Positions 1 through 6,416 of a DNA stretch of 24,989 bases are shown piece after piece (within the stretch, counting starts at the first letter, position 1; every line of letters starts with the position of its first letter). This DNA is from CAZNNH01 sp964574335 (GTDB lineage Bacteria; Acidobacteriota; Vicinamibacteria; Fen-336). Both the position numbers and the translations under genes were made by a program. The notes beneath the pieces were generated by a model. It was given only the letters and a program-made list of their open reading frames with translations, made no database searches and had not been told where the DNA came from. The stretch is from NCBI GenBank assembly GCA_964574335.1, contig CAZNNH010000082.1, positions 1 through 24,989 of the forward strand. The letters run 5' to 3'.

Positions 1-846
1 GGGTCAACAACGCGATGGTGGTCCTGAAGCTGGCGGTGCTGGCGCTCTTAGTCGGTGTGGGCATCCTCCACCTCAACCCCCACAACTGGGTCCCCTTTGC
101 CCCCAACGGCTGGCGAGGGATCCACCAGGGCGCCGCCATCGTGTTTTTCGCCTACATCGGCTTCGACGCCGTCTCGACCGCCGCCGAGGAGACCAAGGAC
201 CCCCAGCGCAGCATGCCCCGGGGCATCCTCGGCTCGCTGGTCGCCTGCACCCTCATCTACGCCGTGGTCGGGCTGGTGGCGACCGGGCTGGTCCCGTACA
301 CCGAGCTCAAGGGCTCCGACCCGCTGGCCCGGGCCTTCGAGGTGGCCGGCATCGGCTGGGGGCAGGCGATCATCCCCTTCGGCGCCATCGTCTCGATGAC
401 CGCCGTGCTGCTGGTCTTCCAGATGGGCCAGCCCCGCATCTTCTTCTCGATGAGCCGGGACGGGCTGCTTCCGCGGGCCTTCCGCGCCGTCCACCCACGC
501 TTCCGGACCCCCCACGTCACCACCATCCTGACCGGCGTGGTGGTGGCGCTAGCGCGACGGTCCTCGACGACGACGAGACCTCACCAACATCGGCACGCTG
601 TTCGCCTTCCTGGTGGTCTGCCTCGGCGTCCTGGCGCTCCGCCTGCGCGACCCCGACCGGCCGCGCCCGTTCCGGGTGCCCATGGTCTGGGTGATCGCGC
701 CGCTCGGGGCCGCCGCCTGCCTCTTCGTGATGTTCGGCCTGCCTCCGGTCGCCTGGGTCCGCTTCGGGGTCTGGATGGCGGTCGGGATCGCGATCTATGC
801 CTTCTACGGGGTGAGGCACAGCCGGTTGCGGGACCGACCTACCTGA
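1..846 (+). CDS. APC-family cationic amino-acid permease, 3' part, frameshifted
   Basis: This is the C-terminal part of a multi-pass inner-membrane amino-acid permease of the CAT/YfnA type. Its start lies before the window, and the reading frame enters at base 3. The segment GAAIVFFAYIGFDAVSTAAE followed by ETKDPQR is the hallmark TM6 region and the loop after it. Later come the QPRIFFSMSRDGLLP loop and, in another frame, TNIGTLFAFLVV and the DPDRPRPFRVP linker that precede the last two membrane helices. The frame changes twice: near 549 into one that reads SATVLDDDE, and near 578 into the frame that ends at the TGA at 844-846. Each change fits the loss of one base. The gene is therefore either a recent pseudogene or carries two sequence errors. 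The family assignment is firm; the exact substrate cannot be read from the sequence. Confidence 0.85.
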
Positions 847-861
847 GCCTTCAAGATTCGG

Positions 862-867
862 TATCCT
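862..867 (+). promoter_or_regulatory. Candidate -10 box for a near-leaderless GH30 transcript
   Basis: TATCCT lies 7 bases before the ATG at 875 and no Shine-Dalgarno sequence is visible. This places the expected transcription start at or next to the start codon. A very similar GGTATC element lies 6 bases before aroE. I see no convincing -35 box. This is inference from motif and spacing only. Confidence 0.35.
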
Positions 868-874
868 CCCTTCA

Positions 875-2386
875 ATGAGCGAGCGATACCCCATCTCCAC
901 CACCCCCGTTAGCCGCCGGTCCCTGCTGAAGGGCACGGCCGCGCTGTTGGCCACGTCTCCCCTCGCGCCTCGCCTCGCCCGGGCGTCGGAGCCGGCTCCG
1001 GAGCCGGGCACGGGTGTGGAGTGGTACGTCACCACGCGGGAGGCTCCCTGGCAGAGTCGCGCGCTGGGGCTGGAGCCCGGCGGGCGCGCCGACGTGTTCG
1101 TGCGGACCGATGCCCGGCTCCAGGCGATCGAAGGCTTCGGGGCGTGTTTCAACGAGCTCGGCTGGACGGCGATCTCGATGCTCTCGCCGGCCGATCGCGA
1201 GGCGGTGCTGCGGGAGCTGTTCGCGCCCGGTGTGGGCGCCGGCTTCACGCTGTGCCGGATGCCCGTCGGCGCCAACGACTTCTCGCGCGACTGGTACTCC
1301 TACGACGAGGTCGACGGGGACTTCGCCCTCGAGCACTTCACGATCGCCAACGACCTGGAGACGCTGGTGCCCTTCATCCAGGCGGCCCAGGCGCAGCAGC
1401 CGGCGCTCCGGCTCTGGGCCTCGCCGTGGAGCCCGCCCACCTGGATGAAGAGGAACCGCCACTACGCGATGGCGATGCCCGGGCCGTGGCAGCAGGGGGT
1501 CGAGAACGGGCTGCGTCCGGACCAGGTCGGTCGCGAGGGCGCGGACATGTTCATCCTGGAGGAGCCCCACCTCCGGGCCTACGCCTCCTACTTCGGCCGC
1601 TTCATCGACGAGTACCGCAAGCTCGGTATCGCCATCTCTATGGTGATGCCTCAGAACGAGTTCAACTCGGCCCAGGTGTTCCCGAGCTGCTGCTGGACGG
1701 CGGAAGGCCTGGCGCGGTTCATCACCCATCTGGGGCCGGAGATGGCCCAGCGTGGAGTGGACGTCTTCTTCGGCACCCTGGAGCGGGCGAACGAGAAGCT
1801 GGCTGACGTGAGCCTCCAGGACCCTGCCGTTGCCCCCCTCGTGAAGGGCGTGGGCTTCCAGTGGGCGGGCAAGGGGGCGATCGCCGGCATCCACCGCCGC
1901 TACCCGGAGCGGCCCCTCTACCAGACGGAGCAGGAGTGCGGCGACGGTAAGAACGACTGGCGGTACTGCCGCTACGCCTGGACGCTGATGAGGCACTACC
2001 TGACAAACGGGGCGAACGCGTACCTCTACTGGAACCTGGCGCTGAAGCAGGGCGGGGTCAGCCGCTGGGGCTGGGCCCAGAACTCGCTCGTCACGGTCGA
2101 CGCCGAAGCCCGGACGTATCGGTACACGCACGAGTACTACCTGATGAAGCACCTGAGCGCGTTCGTCCGCCCGGGCGCGCGGCGCGTGGAGGCGGCGAGC
2201 TGGAGCGGCTACGAGAACCAGCTCGCCTTCCAGAACCCCGACGGGAGCCTGGTGATCGTGATCCAGAACGACATGGCCGAGCCGATGCCGGTGCGGATCA
2301 GTGCCGGCCGTTCGGTCGTCGCGCCGACGTTGCCCGCCGACTCGTTCAGCACCCTGGTCGTGAAGGCCCCGGCTTCGGCCGGCTGA
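875..2386 (+). CDS. GH30-family beta-glycosidase (glucosylceramidase-like), Tat-exported
   Basis: This is a 503-residue retaining glycoside hydrolase of family GH30 (O-glycosyl hydrolase COG5520). The family cleaves beta-glucosides, glucosylceramide-like lipids or beta-xylans. The N-terminus has a Tat signal, SRRSLLKG (Arg14-Arg15), followed by a hydrophobic stretch ending near residue 37, so the protein is predicted to be exported folded. The (beta/alpha)8 domain starts with IEGFGACFNELGW (about 85-97). The general acid/base is Glu262 in MPQNEFN and the nucleophile is Glu352 in YQTEQECGDGKNDW. The strand AYLYWNLALKQGGVS (382-396) is also typical, and a C-terminal beta-sandwich follows. The length is normal for the family. 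The start is set by the Tat motif. The gene stands alone downstream of the permease; its natural substrate is unknown. Confidence 0.93.
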   Translation: MSERYPISTTPVSRRSLLKGTAALLATSPLAPRLARASEPAPEPGTGVEWYVTTREAPWQSRALGLEPGGRADVFVRTDARLQAIEGFGACFNELGWTAISMLSPADREAVLRELFAPGVGAGFTLCRMPVGANDFSRDWYSYDEVDGDFALEHFTIANDLETLVPFIQAAQAQQPALRLWASPWSPPTWMKRNRHYAMAMPGPWQQGVENGLRPDQVGREGADMFILEEPHLRAYASYFGRFIDEYRKLGIAISMVMPQNEFNSAQVFPSCCWTAEGLARFITHLGPEMAQRGVDVFFGTLERANEKLADVSLQDPAVAPLVKGVGFQWAGKGAIAGIHRRYPERPLYQTEQECGDGKNDWRYCRYAWTLMRHYLTNGANAYLYWNLALKQGGVSRWGWAQNSLVTVDAEARTYRYTHEYYLMKHLSAFVRPGARRVEAASWSGYENQLAFQNPDGSLVIVIQNDMAEPMPVRISAGRSVVAPTLPADSFSTLVVKAPASAG

Positions 2387-2441
2387 GGCTCGGGACATTG
2401 GGCAGCCCAGCTTGTTGGGCGGGCGCAGCTCGAGGTGAGCA

Positions 2442-2974
2442 ATGATCTCGTTTCTCATGCTCCGCAACGGCAAGCGCCTCCGCCGCGGGGCTGTTCGGGA
2501 AGGCGTCTTGTCGGCCATTGTTGACTGGGTGACTCCTCGCCCGGAACGGCCGTCTGAGCTGCATTGCACGCTCGCCGGCCTTGAGACGAGCGAGCCCCAG
2601 CAGCAGCATCTCGATTGGGTTGAGCTTGCTGACTTGACTCCCGGCGACGAGATCACCATTCGTATAGAGGACGGGCACTCTCCCGATCCGCCCATCAAGA
2701 AGCGACCCAGCCACCAGCACAGGAAGGAGCCCGACGGCTCCAAGTCCCCCAGGCGTCGGGCCGGCGTCGCCGGCGCCGACGTCTACATGTGCGCTCGCTG
2801 CCTAGCCCTTGCGGCTGAACTGCTGGATCGTAGGGCGGAGAGCATCTTCCACCTTCGGACCACTCAGGCTGGACGCTGCTCCTTCTGCTCGCGTGATGAG
2901 CGGACGCGGACCGTCGTCGCACGTGACCAGGGGATCCCCTCTGCGACGAGTGTGTGCGGGCCGTCTCTGGGTAG
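2442..2974 (+). CDS. Unknown protein with orphan ClpX-type C4 zinc finger, frameshifted
   Basis: I do not recognise the whole protein. Residues 1-88 form a compact domain (LRNGKRL near the start, GDEITIRIEDG at 68-78), followed by a basic linker. A CARC pair (117-120) sits in VYMCARCLALAAELL, which resembles the second half of a ClpX zinc finger. CSFC (146-149) then begins a second finger. In the written frame the finger is lost and the frame runs on to 3068. Adding one G to the GGGG run at 2930-2933 gives a ...DQGDPLCDECVRAV ending with TAG at 2972-2974. That restores CSFC-X18-CDEC, exactly the ClpX spacing. No AAA+ module follows, so this is not ClpX; the finger probably binds partners or dimerises. 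A GAGGTG ribosome site precedes the ATG by 4 bases. Confidence 0.6.
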
Positions 2975-3064
2975 CGAGGAGGCAGCCCAAGAGATCGCGA
3001 CCGTGAGCACTGCGTCGGATTCCGGCAAGTGCGGCCCTGGGGTAGGTTGCTCCGAGGATAACAG

Positions 3065-3448
3065 GTGACGAACGAGCATCAGGCCACAGACAGCCCACCC
3101 CGGGCCCTCCGAGCGATCGCGGCCGACGCCCCGCGGTTCTGGGAGTGGGGCCGTGTCTTCTACAACGCTGTCCTGCTGGCCATCGTCGCCGTCTACTTCG
3201 TCGCGGGGTTTCCGGGGTCGTGGCGCTCGCTGAGCGTCAATCTCTTTCTCTTCATCTTCGTGATGGCGGTCCTTGCCAACGTGCTCTACTGCCTCGCCTA
3301 CGTGGCGGACGTCCTTGTCCAGCTCGCGGGACTACGCCCGGCCTGGGGTCGGTGGCGGTGGCTTCTCCTCCTGATCGGCACCGCAACCGCCGGCATCATT
3401 ACCCGCTTGTTTTCCATGGGTATGTTCTCGCATGGCTACCTCGAGTGA
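3065..3448 (+). CDS. Small integral membrane protein of unknown function
   Basis: This 127-residue protein starts at GTG, with GAGGA six bases upstream. About 30 soluble residues (containing RFWEWGRVFYN) precede three predicted membrane helices, at about 34-50, 59-86 and 99-117. The loop AGLRPAWGRWRW lies before the last helix. The pattern of an aromatic-rich start, YCLAYVADV in helix 2 and a WRW motif resembles a family of uncharacterised membrane proteins that I recall from environmental bacteria, but I cannot name it. It lies downstream of the zinc-finger gene and overlaps the next reading frame by 17 bases. No catalytic motif is visible. Confidence 0.65.
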   Translation: MTNEHQATDSPPRALRAIAADAPRFWEWGRVFYNAVLLAIVAVYFVAGFPGSWRSLSVNLFLFIFVMAVLANVLYCLAYVADVLVQLAGLRPAWGRWRWLLLLIGTATAGIITRLFSMGMFSHGYLE

Positions 3449-3944
3449 CCGCACCGAGGGCGCAGGAGGCAAGAGGTTGAGCGCCCGAAACCTGTCGAAG
3501 CTCGCCCACCTGCTGGGTCTCGGCCTGTTCCTCGGCAGCATCGCCACGTTCGCCGTGGCTTCAGGGATGCCGGCCGCCGGAGACGTGGTGAGCCTGTCCG
3601 TGGCGAGGCGCGTGATCGGCGCCGGGACATCGGGAGCTTCCGCGAGGGGCAATTGGGCGTCCTCGGACATCCCTACGGCGGCGTGGAGGGTCTGGATGCC
3701 TTCCGGTGAAGTCAGCGGCACGCCGGGTTTCTCGACGACACGACGGGCGCAGCCCCGTCCGCGGTCGGGCGACTGGGCGATTCCCCGGACAGGCGCCACG
3801 CGTTGGGTCGTCCGTGCGGTGCCAATGCATCGAGCAGCCTCCGACCGAGAACTGAGCCTCCGGCTTTGGGCGATACGGATGTGCCATCCCTCAACCGGCA
3901 GTACACCCTCGTGCTGGGCAAGGGCTTCCCGAGAGAATGAATGA
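3432..3944 (+). CDS. Unknown; membrane-protein N-terminus joined to an unrelated tail
   Basis: This frame of 170 codons has two unlike halves. Residues 15-67 look like real protein: LSKLAHLLGLGLFLGSIATF is a clear membrane helix and SVARRVIGAGT follows it. This resembles the start of small multi-helix membrane proteins that would carry several more helices. After about position 3630 the composition turns to Arg/Ser/Pro-rich with no further helices, as expected when a coding frame is lost. Another frame stays open from about 3710 to a TGA at 3938-3940 and reads more evenly, for example SLNRQYTLVLGKGF. The stop overlaps the next ATG as ATGA. I read this as a truncated or frame-broken gene. Function is unknown. 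Confidence 0.4.
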   Translation: MATSSDRTEGAGGKRLSARNLSKLAHLLGLGLFLGSIATFAVASGMPAAGDVVSLSVARRVIGAGTSGASARGNWASSDIPTAAWRVWMPSGEVSGTPGFSTTRRAQPRPRSGDWAIPRTGATRWVVRAVPMHRAASDRELSLRLWAIRMCHPSTGSTPSCWARASRENE

Positions 3945-4393
3945 GGATCGCATTCGACCTCGATGGCACTCTGGTGCCCGCCTCAGGCGGTTTCGCAACC
4001 GAGCCGCCTCAGAGCATCGTCTTGGGTTGGCTCGTGTCCGAGCAGCTCCGCACGGGCGCAACGGCTCTGCTTCGTGACCTCGCGACCGCCGGTCACGAGC
4101 TCTGGGTCTACACCACCTCCCTGCGACCTTTGTGGATGGTTCGGCTCTTGTTCCGGGCCTACGGGGCAGGCCTGGCGGGGGTGGTGAACCAGGCGGTCCA
4201 TGACCGAGCGGTCGGAAAGGCTCTGCCCGGGACAAGGCCGAGCAAGTACCCTCCGGCGTTCGGCATAGACCTCCTGGTGGACGACAGCGAGGGGGTCGTG
4301 GCCGAAGGCCGGGCTCATGGCTTCCCCGTGCTCCTGGTGGCGCCGTCGGACCCGGCCTGGGCGGATCGCATCCGCCGAGAGGTCGGGGTGTGA
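3941..4393 (+). CDS. Small HAD-superfamily hydrolase
   Basis: This 150-residue cytoplasmic protein has the haloacid dehalogenase fold. Motif I is FDLDGTL with the nucleophile Asp6 and the acid/base Asp8. Motif II is at YTTS (57-60). A likely motif III lysine is Lys102 in SKYPPAF, and motif IV is LLVDDSEG with Asp114 and Asp115. There is no large cap domain, so it is a minimal HAD protein. These are usually phosphatases acting on small molecules or macromolecules; the substrate cannot be inferred. The ATG overlaps the stop of the preceding frame as ATGA, which suggests coupled translation. The fold is clear and the role is open. Confidence 0.8.
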   Translation: MRIAFDLDGTLVPASGGFATEPPQSIVLGWLVSEQLRTGATALLRDLATAGHELWVYTTSLRPLWMVRLLFRAYGAGLAGVVNQAVHDRAVGKALPGTRPSKYPPAFGIDLLVDDSEGVVAEGRAHGFPVLLVAPSDPAWADRIRREVGV

Positions 4394-4506
4394 GGCTTGG
4401 GGTGTCCGCCGGACCCTGTGACGGCCAGGACGGGCGTGGGTCTGCCGCGTGCCGATACTGTGGGGACGAGAGATCGATACTGCCGTCCGGGCAGGGCGGA
4501 CAGCGC

Positions 4507-4644
4507 ATGGCGGTTCATAGCGGAGCTACTGGTCGACTTCGGTCTCTCTGCGTTGCTCGAGCTCGGCTTCGAGCAGGCGGCCAGCTTCAACGGCGCGGTC
4601 TGGCGGCGGGAAGGCTGGCCGTACTGGGGACGCTCGTATCCTAG
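4507..4644 (+). pseudogene. Degenerate small membrane-associated ORF within the 4394-4673 gap
   Basis: The 280-base gap after the HAD gene has no intact gene but holds a protein-like piece. From the ATG at 4507, skipping one G gives a reading that begins M-RFIAELLVDFGLSALLELG and continues to WRREGWPYWG. This amphipathic/hydrophobic start resembles small membrane-associated proteins. As written, the ATG frame turns into Arg-rich sequence and stops at 4642-4644, while the protein-like frame has no start and would run far into the next gene. It is probably a decayed or error-broken gene. The gap also has the octamer CGATACTG twice (near 4452 and 4475), of unknown meaning. Confidence 0.25.
4637..4642 (+). 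promoter_or_regulatory. Candidate -10 box upstream of the 127-residue unknown gene
   Basis: TATCCT is identical to the element before the GH30 gene. It lies 31 bases before the ATG at 4674 and is followed by a strong GGAGGGG ribosome site at about 4657-4664. No clear -35 box is visible, so support is motif and position only. Confidence 0.25.
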
Positions 4645-4673
4645 GGGGAACCGCCCGACCGGAGGGGTAGACC

Positions 4674-5057
4674 ATGGGCAAGCCAGGCAGGAAGTCGGGC
4701 GTCGCCAAGATGGCGAAACGAGGATTCCGCGGTCACCCGGTAGCGACCATCGTCTTCGATGGACCCACCGCCGACTTCGCGACCAAGGTGGCGGTAGGAA
4801 TCGTCCGAGAGGACGACGAGGACCCGTACATCCTGGAGCGCTGGTTCACGACCGATCACGACATCCGCGCAGACTCCCAGATCGATACAGAGGTGGCGGA
4901 GCTCATCAGGCGCGAAGGGGTACGCTCGGTGGCCATGGGCGACCGCATTCTGGGCTGTCCCCACGAGGAGGGGATCGACTACCCGGAGGGTGAGTCGTGC
5001 CCCGAGTGCCCGTACTGGGCGGGCCGCAACCGCTTCACCGGGGATCGCCTACACTGA
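4674..5057 (+). CDS. Conserved hypothetical protein with C-terminal Cys cluster
   Basis: I do not recognise a named family in this 127-residue soluble protein. It has a basic N-terminus (about 1-18) followed by GFRGHPVATIVFDGP and an alpha/beta pattern with KVAVGIVRE, ERWFTTDHDIRAD and GVRSVAMGDRILGCPHEEGIDYPEG. It ends in SCPECPYWAGRNRFTG. Cys95 with His97, and Cys109/Cys112 in a CxxC, could form a metal site. The orderly conserved-looking blocks suggest a real and widespread gene. A strong GGAGGGG ribosome site about 9 bases upstream fixes the ATG. It begins a run of four closely spaced + strand genes that includes an ATPase; no specific role can be given. Confidence 0.7.
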   Translation: MGKPGRKSGVAKMAKRGFRGHPVATIVFDGPTADFATKVAVGIVREDDEDPYILERWFTTDHDIRADSQIDTEVAELIRREGVRSVAMGDRILGCPHEEGIDYPEGESCPECPYWAGRNRFTGDRLH

Positions 5058-5088
5058 GACGCCCGCGACTCGTCGGACCGACAACGCC

Positions 5089-5301
5089 ATGCCTCGACAC
5101 CTGCGGTGGCTCGAGAAGGAGATCCAAGAGCTTCCTGAGAGCTGGGTACGGGTCGATTCGGTCACGCGTGCGCCCCGCGGGATCGATCTCCGGCTGAGCC
5201 TCCTCTCGAGACGGAGGGGTGCAATTTCGTCTCGGTACGTCGTGCGGTGCCGGGGTGTCCGGGAACTCATGGTCGCCGACCTGGACGGGTGGAGCCCTTG
5301 A
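5089..5301 (+). CDS. Short hypothetical protein upstream of ATPase
   Basis: This is a 70-residue basic soluble protein of no family I recognise. It starts PRHLRWLEKEIQELPESWVR and ends VVRCRGVRELMVADLDGWSP. The ATG at 5089 is the first plausible start after the preceding stop at 5057, although the ribosome site is poor. A TACACT hexamer at 5050-5055 might serve as a -10 box. Its stop is one base before the ATPase ATG (TGACATG), so translation of the two is probably coupled. The position suggests a partner or regulator of the ATPase, but that is inference. Confidence 0.5.
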   Translation: MPRHLRWLEKEIQELPESWVRVDSVTRAPRGIDLRLSLLSRRRGAISSRYVVRCRGVRELMVADLDGWSP

Positions 5302-5302
5302 C

Positions 5303-6088
5303 ATGAGCCGGACGGCTGCGCGGCGCAAGCCAGCGTCCTCCGGCCGCTCGATGCGCGCACCGTTCCTGCGGCGTGTCGTCAGCTTCCCCGATGAGGTCGA
5401 CCGAAGCCGATACCCTTTCAGCGTCCCCGCCTTCTCCAGTGGCGTCGACATCACCTTTCGAACCAGCGTCACCTTCTTCGTGGGCGAGAACGGCAGCGGC
5501 AAGTCCACCCTCCTCGAGGCGCTCGCCGAGTGCTGCGGCTTCAATCCCGAAGGGGGCAACCGAGACCATCATCGCGAGTCCCTCGCCGAGCGCTCCGAGC
5601 TGGCCCAGTGGCTCCGCCTGTCCTGGTTGCCAAAGGTCGCCGACGGCTTCTTCATGCGGGCCGAGAGCTTCTACAACTTCGCGAGCTACATCGAGCAAGT
5701 CTCCGACCTGCGGGCGTACGGCGGCCGGTCGCTCCTTCAGCAGTCTCACGGCGAGTCCTTCCTGTCCCTGTTCTCGAACCGCTTCGAGCAGGGGATCTAC
5801 ATCCTCGACGAGCCCGAGGCCGCGCTCTCGCCGCAACGCCAGCTCTCCTTCCTCAAGATCATCCACGACCTGGAGACGCCGGGGCACGCCCAGTTCCTCA
5901 TCTCCACCCATTCGCCGGTCCTTCTCGCGTACCCAGGGGCGGTCCTGTTGAGCCTCGACGGCAGCTCCATCCAGGAGATCACCTACCATGAGACCGACCA
6001 CTTCAACGTCACCCGCGACTTCCTCGACGCGCCGGAGCGCTACTTCAGGCATCTGTTTCGAGACGAGATAGGAGAAGAGGATGGCTAG
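5303..6088 (+). CDS. AAA/ABC-like ATPase (COG3910-type predicted ATPase)
   Basis: This 261-residue cytoplasmic ATPase has an ABC/SMC-like head. The Walker A is GENGSGKST (61-69). A signature-like SHGESFLSLF follows at 148-157, the Walker B is IYILDEPEAALSP (165-177), and the switch histidine is His203 in FLISTHSP. The sequence SRYPFSVPAFSSG before the nucleotide site and the short tail fit the COG3910 group of stand-alone predicted ATPases. These lack a TOPRIM or transporter domain and their role is not established. The start at 5303 is favoured by GGTGGAG eight bases upstream and by coupling to the 70-residue gene; ATG 5351 is an alternative. The 3' end overlaps the next small frame by 8 bases. 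Confidence 0.85.
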   Translation: MSRTAARRKPASSGRSMRAPFLRRVVSFPDEVDRSRYPFSVPAFSSGVDITFRTSVTFFVGENGSGKSTLLEALAECCGFNPEGGNRDHHRESLAERSELAQWLRLSWLPKVADGFFMRAESFYNFASYIEQVSDLRAYGGRSLLQQSHGESFLSLFSNRFEQGIYILDEPEAALSPQRQLSFLKIIHDLETPGHAQFLISTHSPVLLAYPGAVLLSLDGSSIQEITYHETDHFNVTRDFLDAPERYFRHLFRDEIGEEDG

Positions 6089-6143
6089 GAAGGAGTTTCT
6101 CCTGGGTGCCGCCTTGGCGGTCGCATCCTTCCCTCAGGTCTAA
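6081..6143 (+). other. 20-codon ORF in frame with the following membrane protein
   Basis: This frame starts at an ATG with an excellent ribosome site (AGGAGAAGAGG immediately upstream), overlaps the ATPase end by 8 bases, and encodes MARKEFLLGAALAVASFPQV, which looks like a membrane-insertion or signal segment. It stops at TAA 6141-6143. The next ATG follows with no gap and in the same frame. It may be the original N-terminus of the downstream protein, split by a stop, or a short coupled leader peptide. Confidence 0.4.
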
Positions 6144-6404
6144 ATGGCCGCCGTGGCGTTCGGGGAGCTGGCTTGGCGGACCCCAAGCGGTATGGCCTTC
6201 CTCGACTACCAGACGGTCGATTGGTCCCAGTGCGCCTTCATCCTGTCGCATCTCTGGCTGGGCTGGGAGGCGAGAGCCGTTCGGATCCTTCCGCGCGCCC
6301 GCGCCAGGACCGGGATGGTCGTCGTGCTGGGAGGCGAGATCGTCTTCGTATGGATGGTTGTCTTCTTGCTGGCCGTTCGCGGGTGGGGCGTCGTGCTCTT
6401 CTGA
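6144..6404 (+). CDS. Small membrane protein, unknown
   Basis: This frame gives 86 residues with one strong C-terminal hydrophobic segment (about 58-85, from TGMVVVLGGEIVFVW onward) and a weaker one near 29-42 (CAFILSHLWLGWEA), separated by a basic loop RILPRARART. No family is recognised. The ATG abuts the TAA that ends the in-frame 20-codon ORF and has no ribosome site of its own. Expression would need re-initiation unless the TAA is an error, in which case the protein is about 107 residues. It ends 12 bases from the end of the convergent radical SAM gene. Linkage to the ATPase suggests a shared transcript. Confidence 0.5.
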   Translation: MAAVAFGELAWRTPSGMAFLDYQTVDWSQCAFILSHLWLGWEARAVRILPRARARTGMVVVLGGEIVFVWMVVFLLAVRGWGVVLF

Positions 6405-6416
6405 CCCCTCCTGCGG

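Noticed and set aside
565..580. GAC triplet repeat as a microsatellite
   Set aside because: It is only a few units and encodes an Asp-rich loop in the permease.
2405..2420. GCCCA/TGGGC hairpin after the GH30 gene as a terminator
   Set aside because: The stem is only 5 bp with a 6-base loop and no U-tract, too weak to call.
872..2743. 623-codon minus frame opposite the GH30 gene
   Set aside because: The + strand carries the Tat signal and both GH30 catalytic glutamates; the minus translation is low-complexity.
4397..4993. Long + frame across the 4394-4673 gap and into the 127-residue gene
   Set aside because: Only about 45 residues look protein-like, there is no start for them, and the rest overlaps a better supported gene by about 320 bases.
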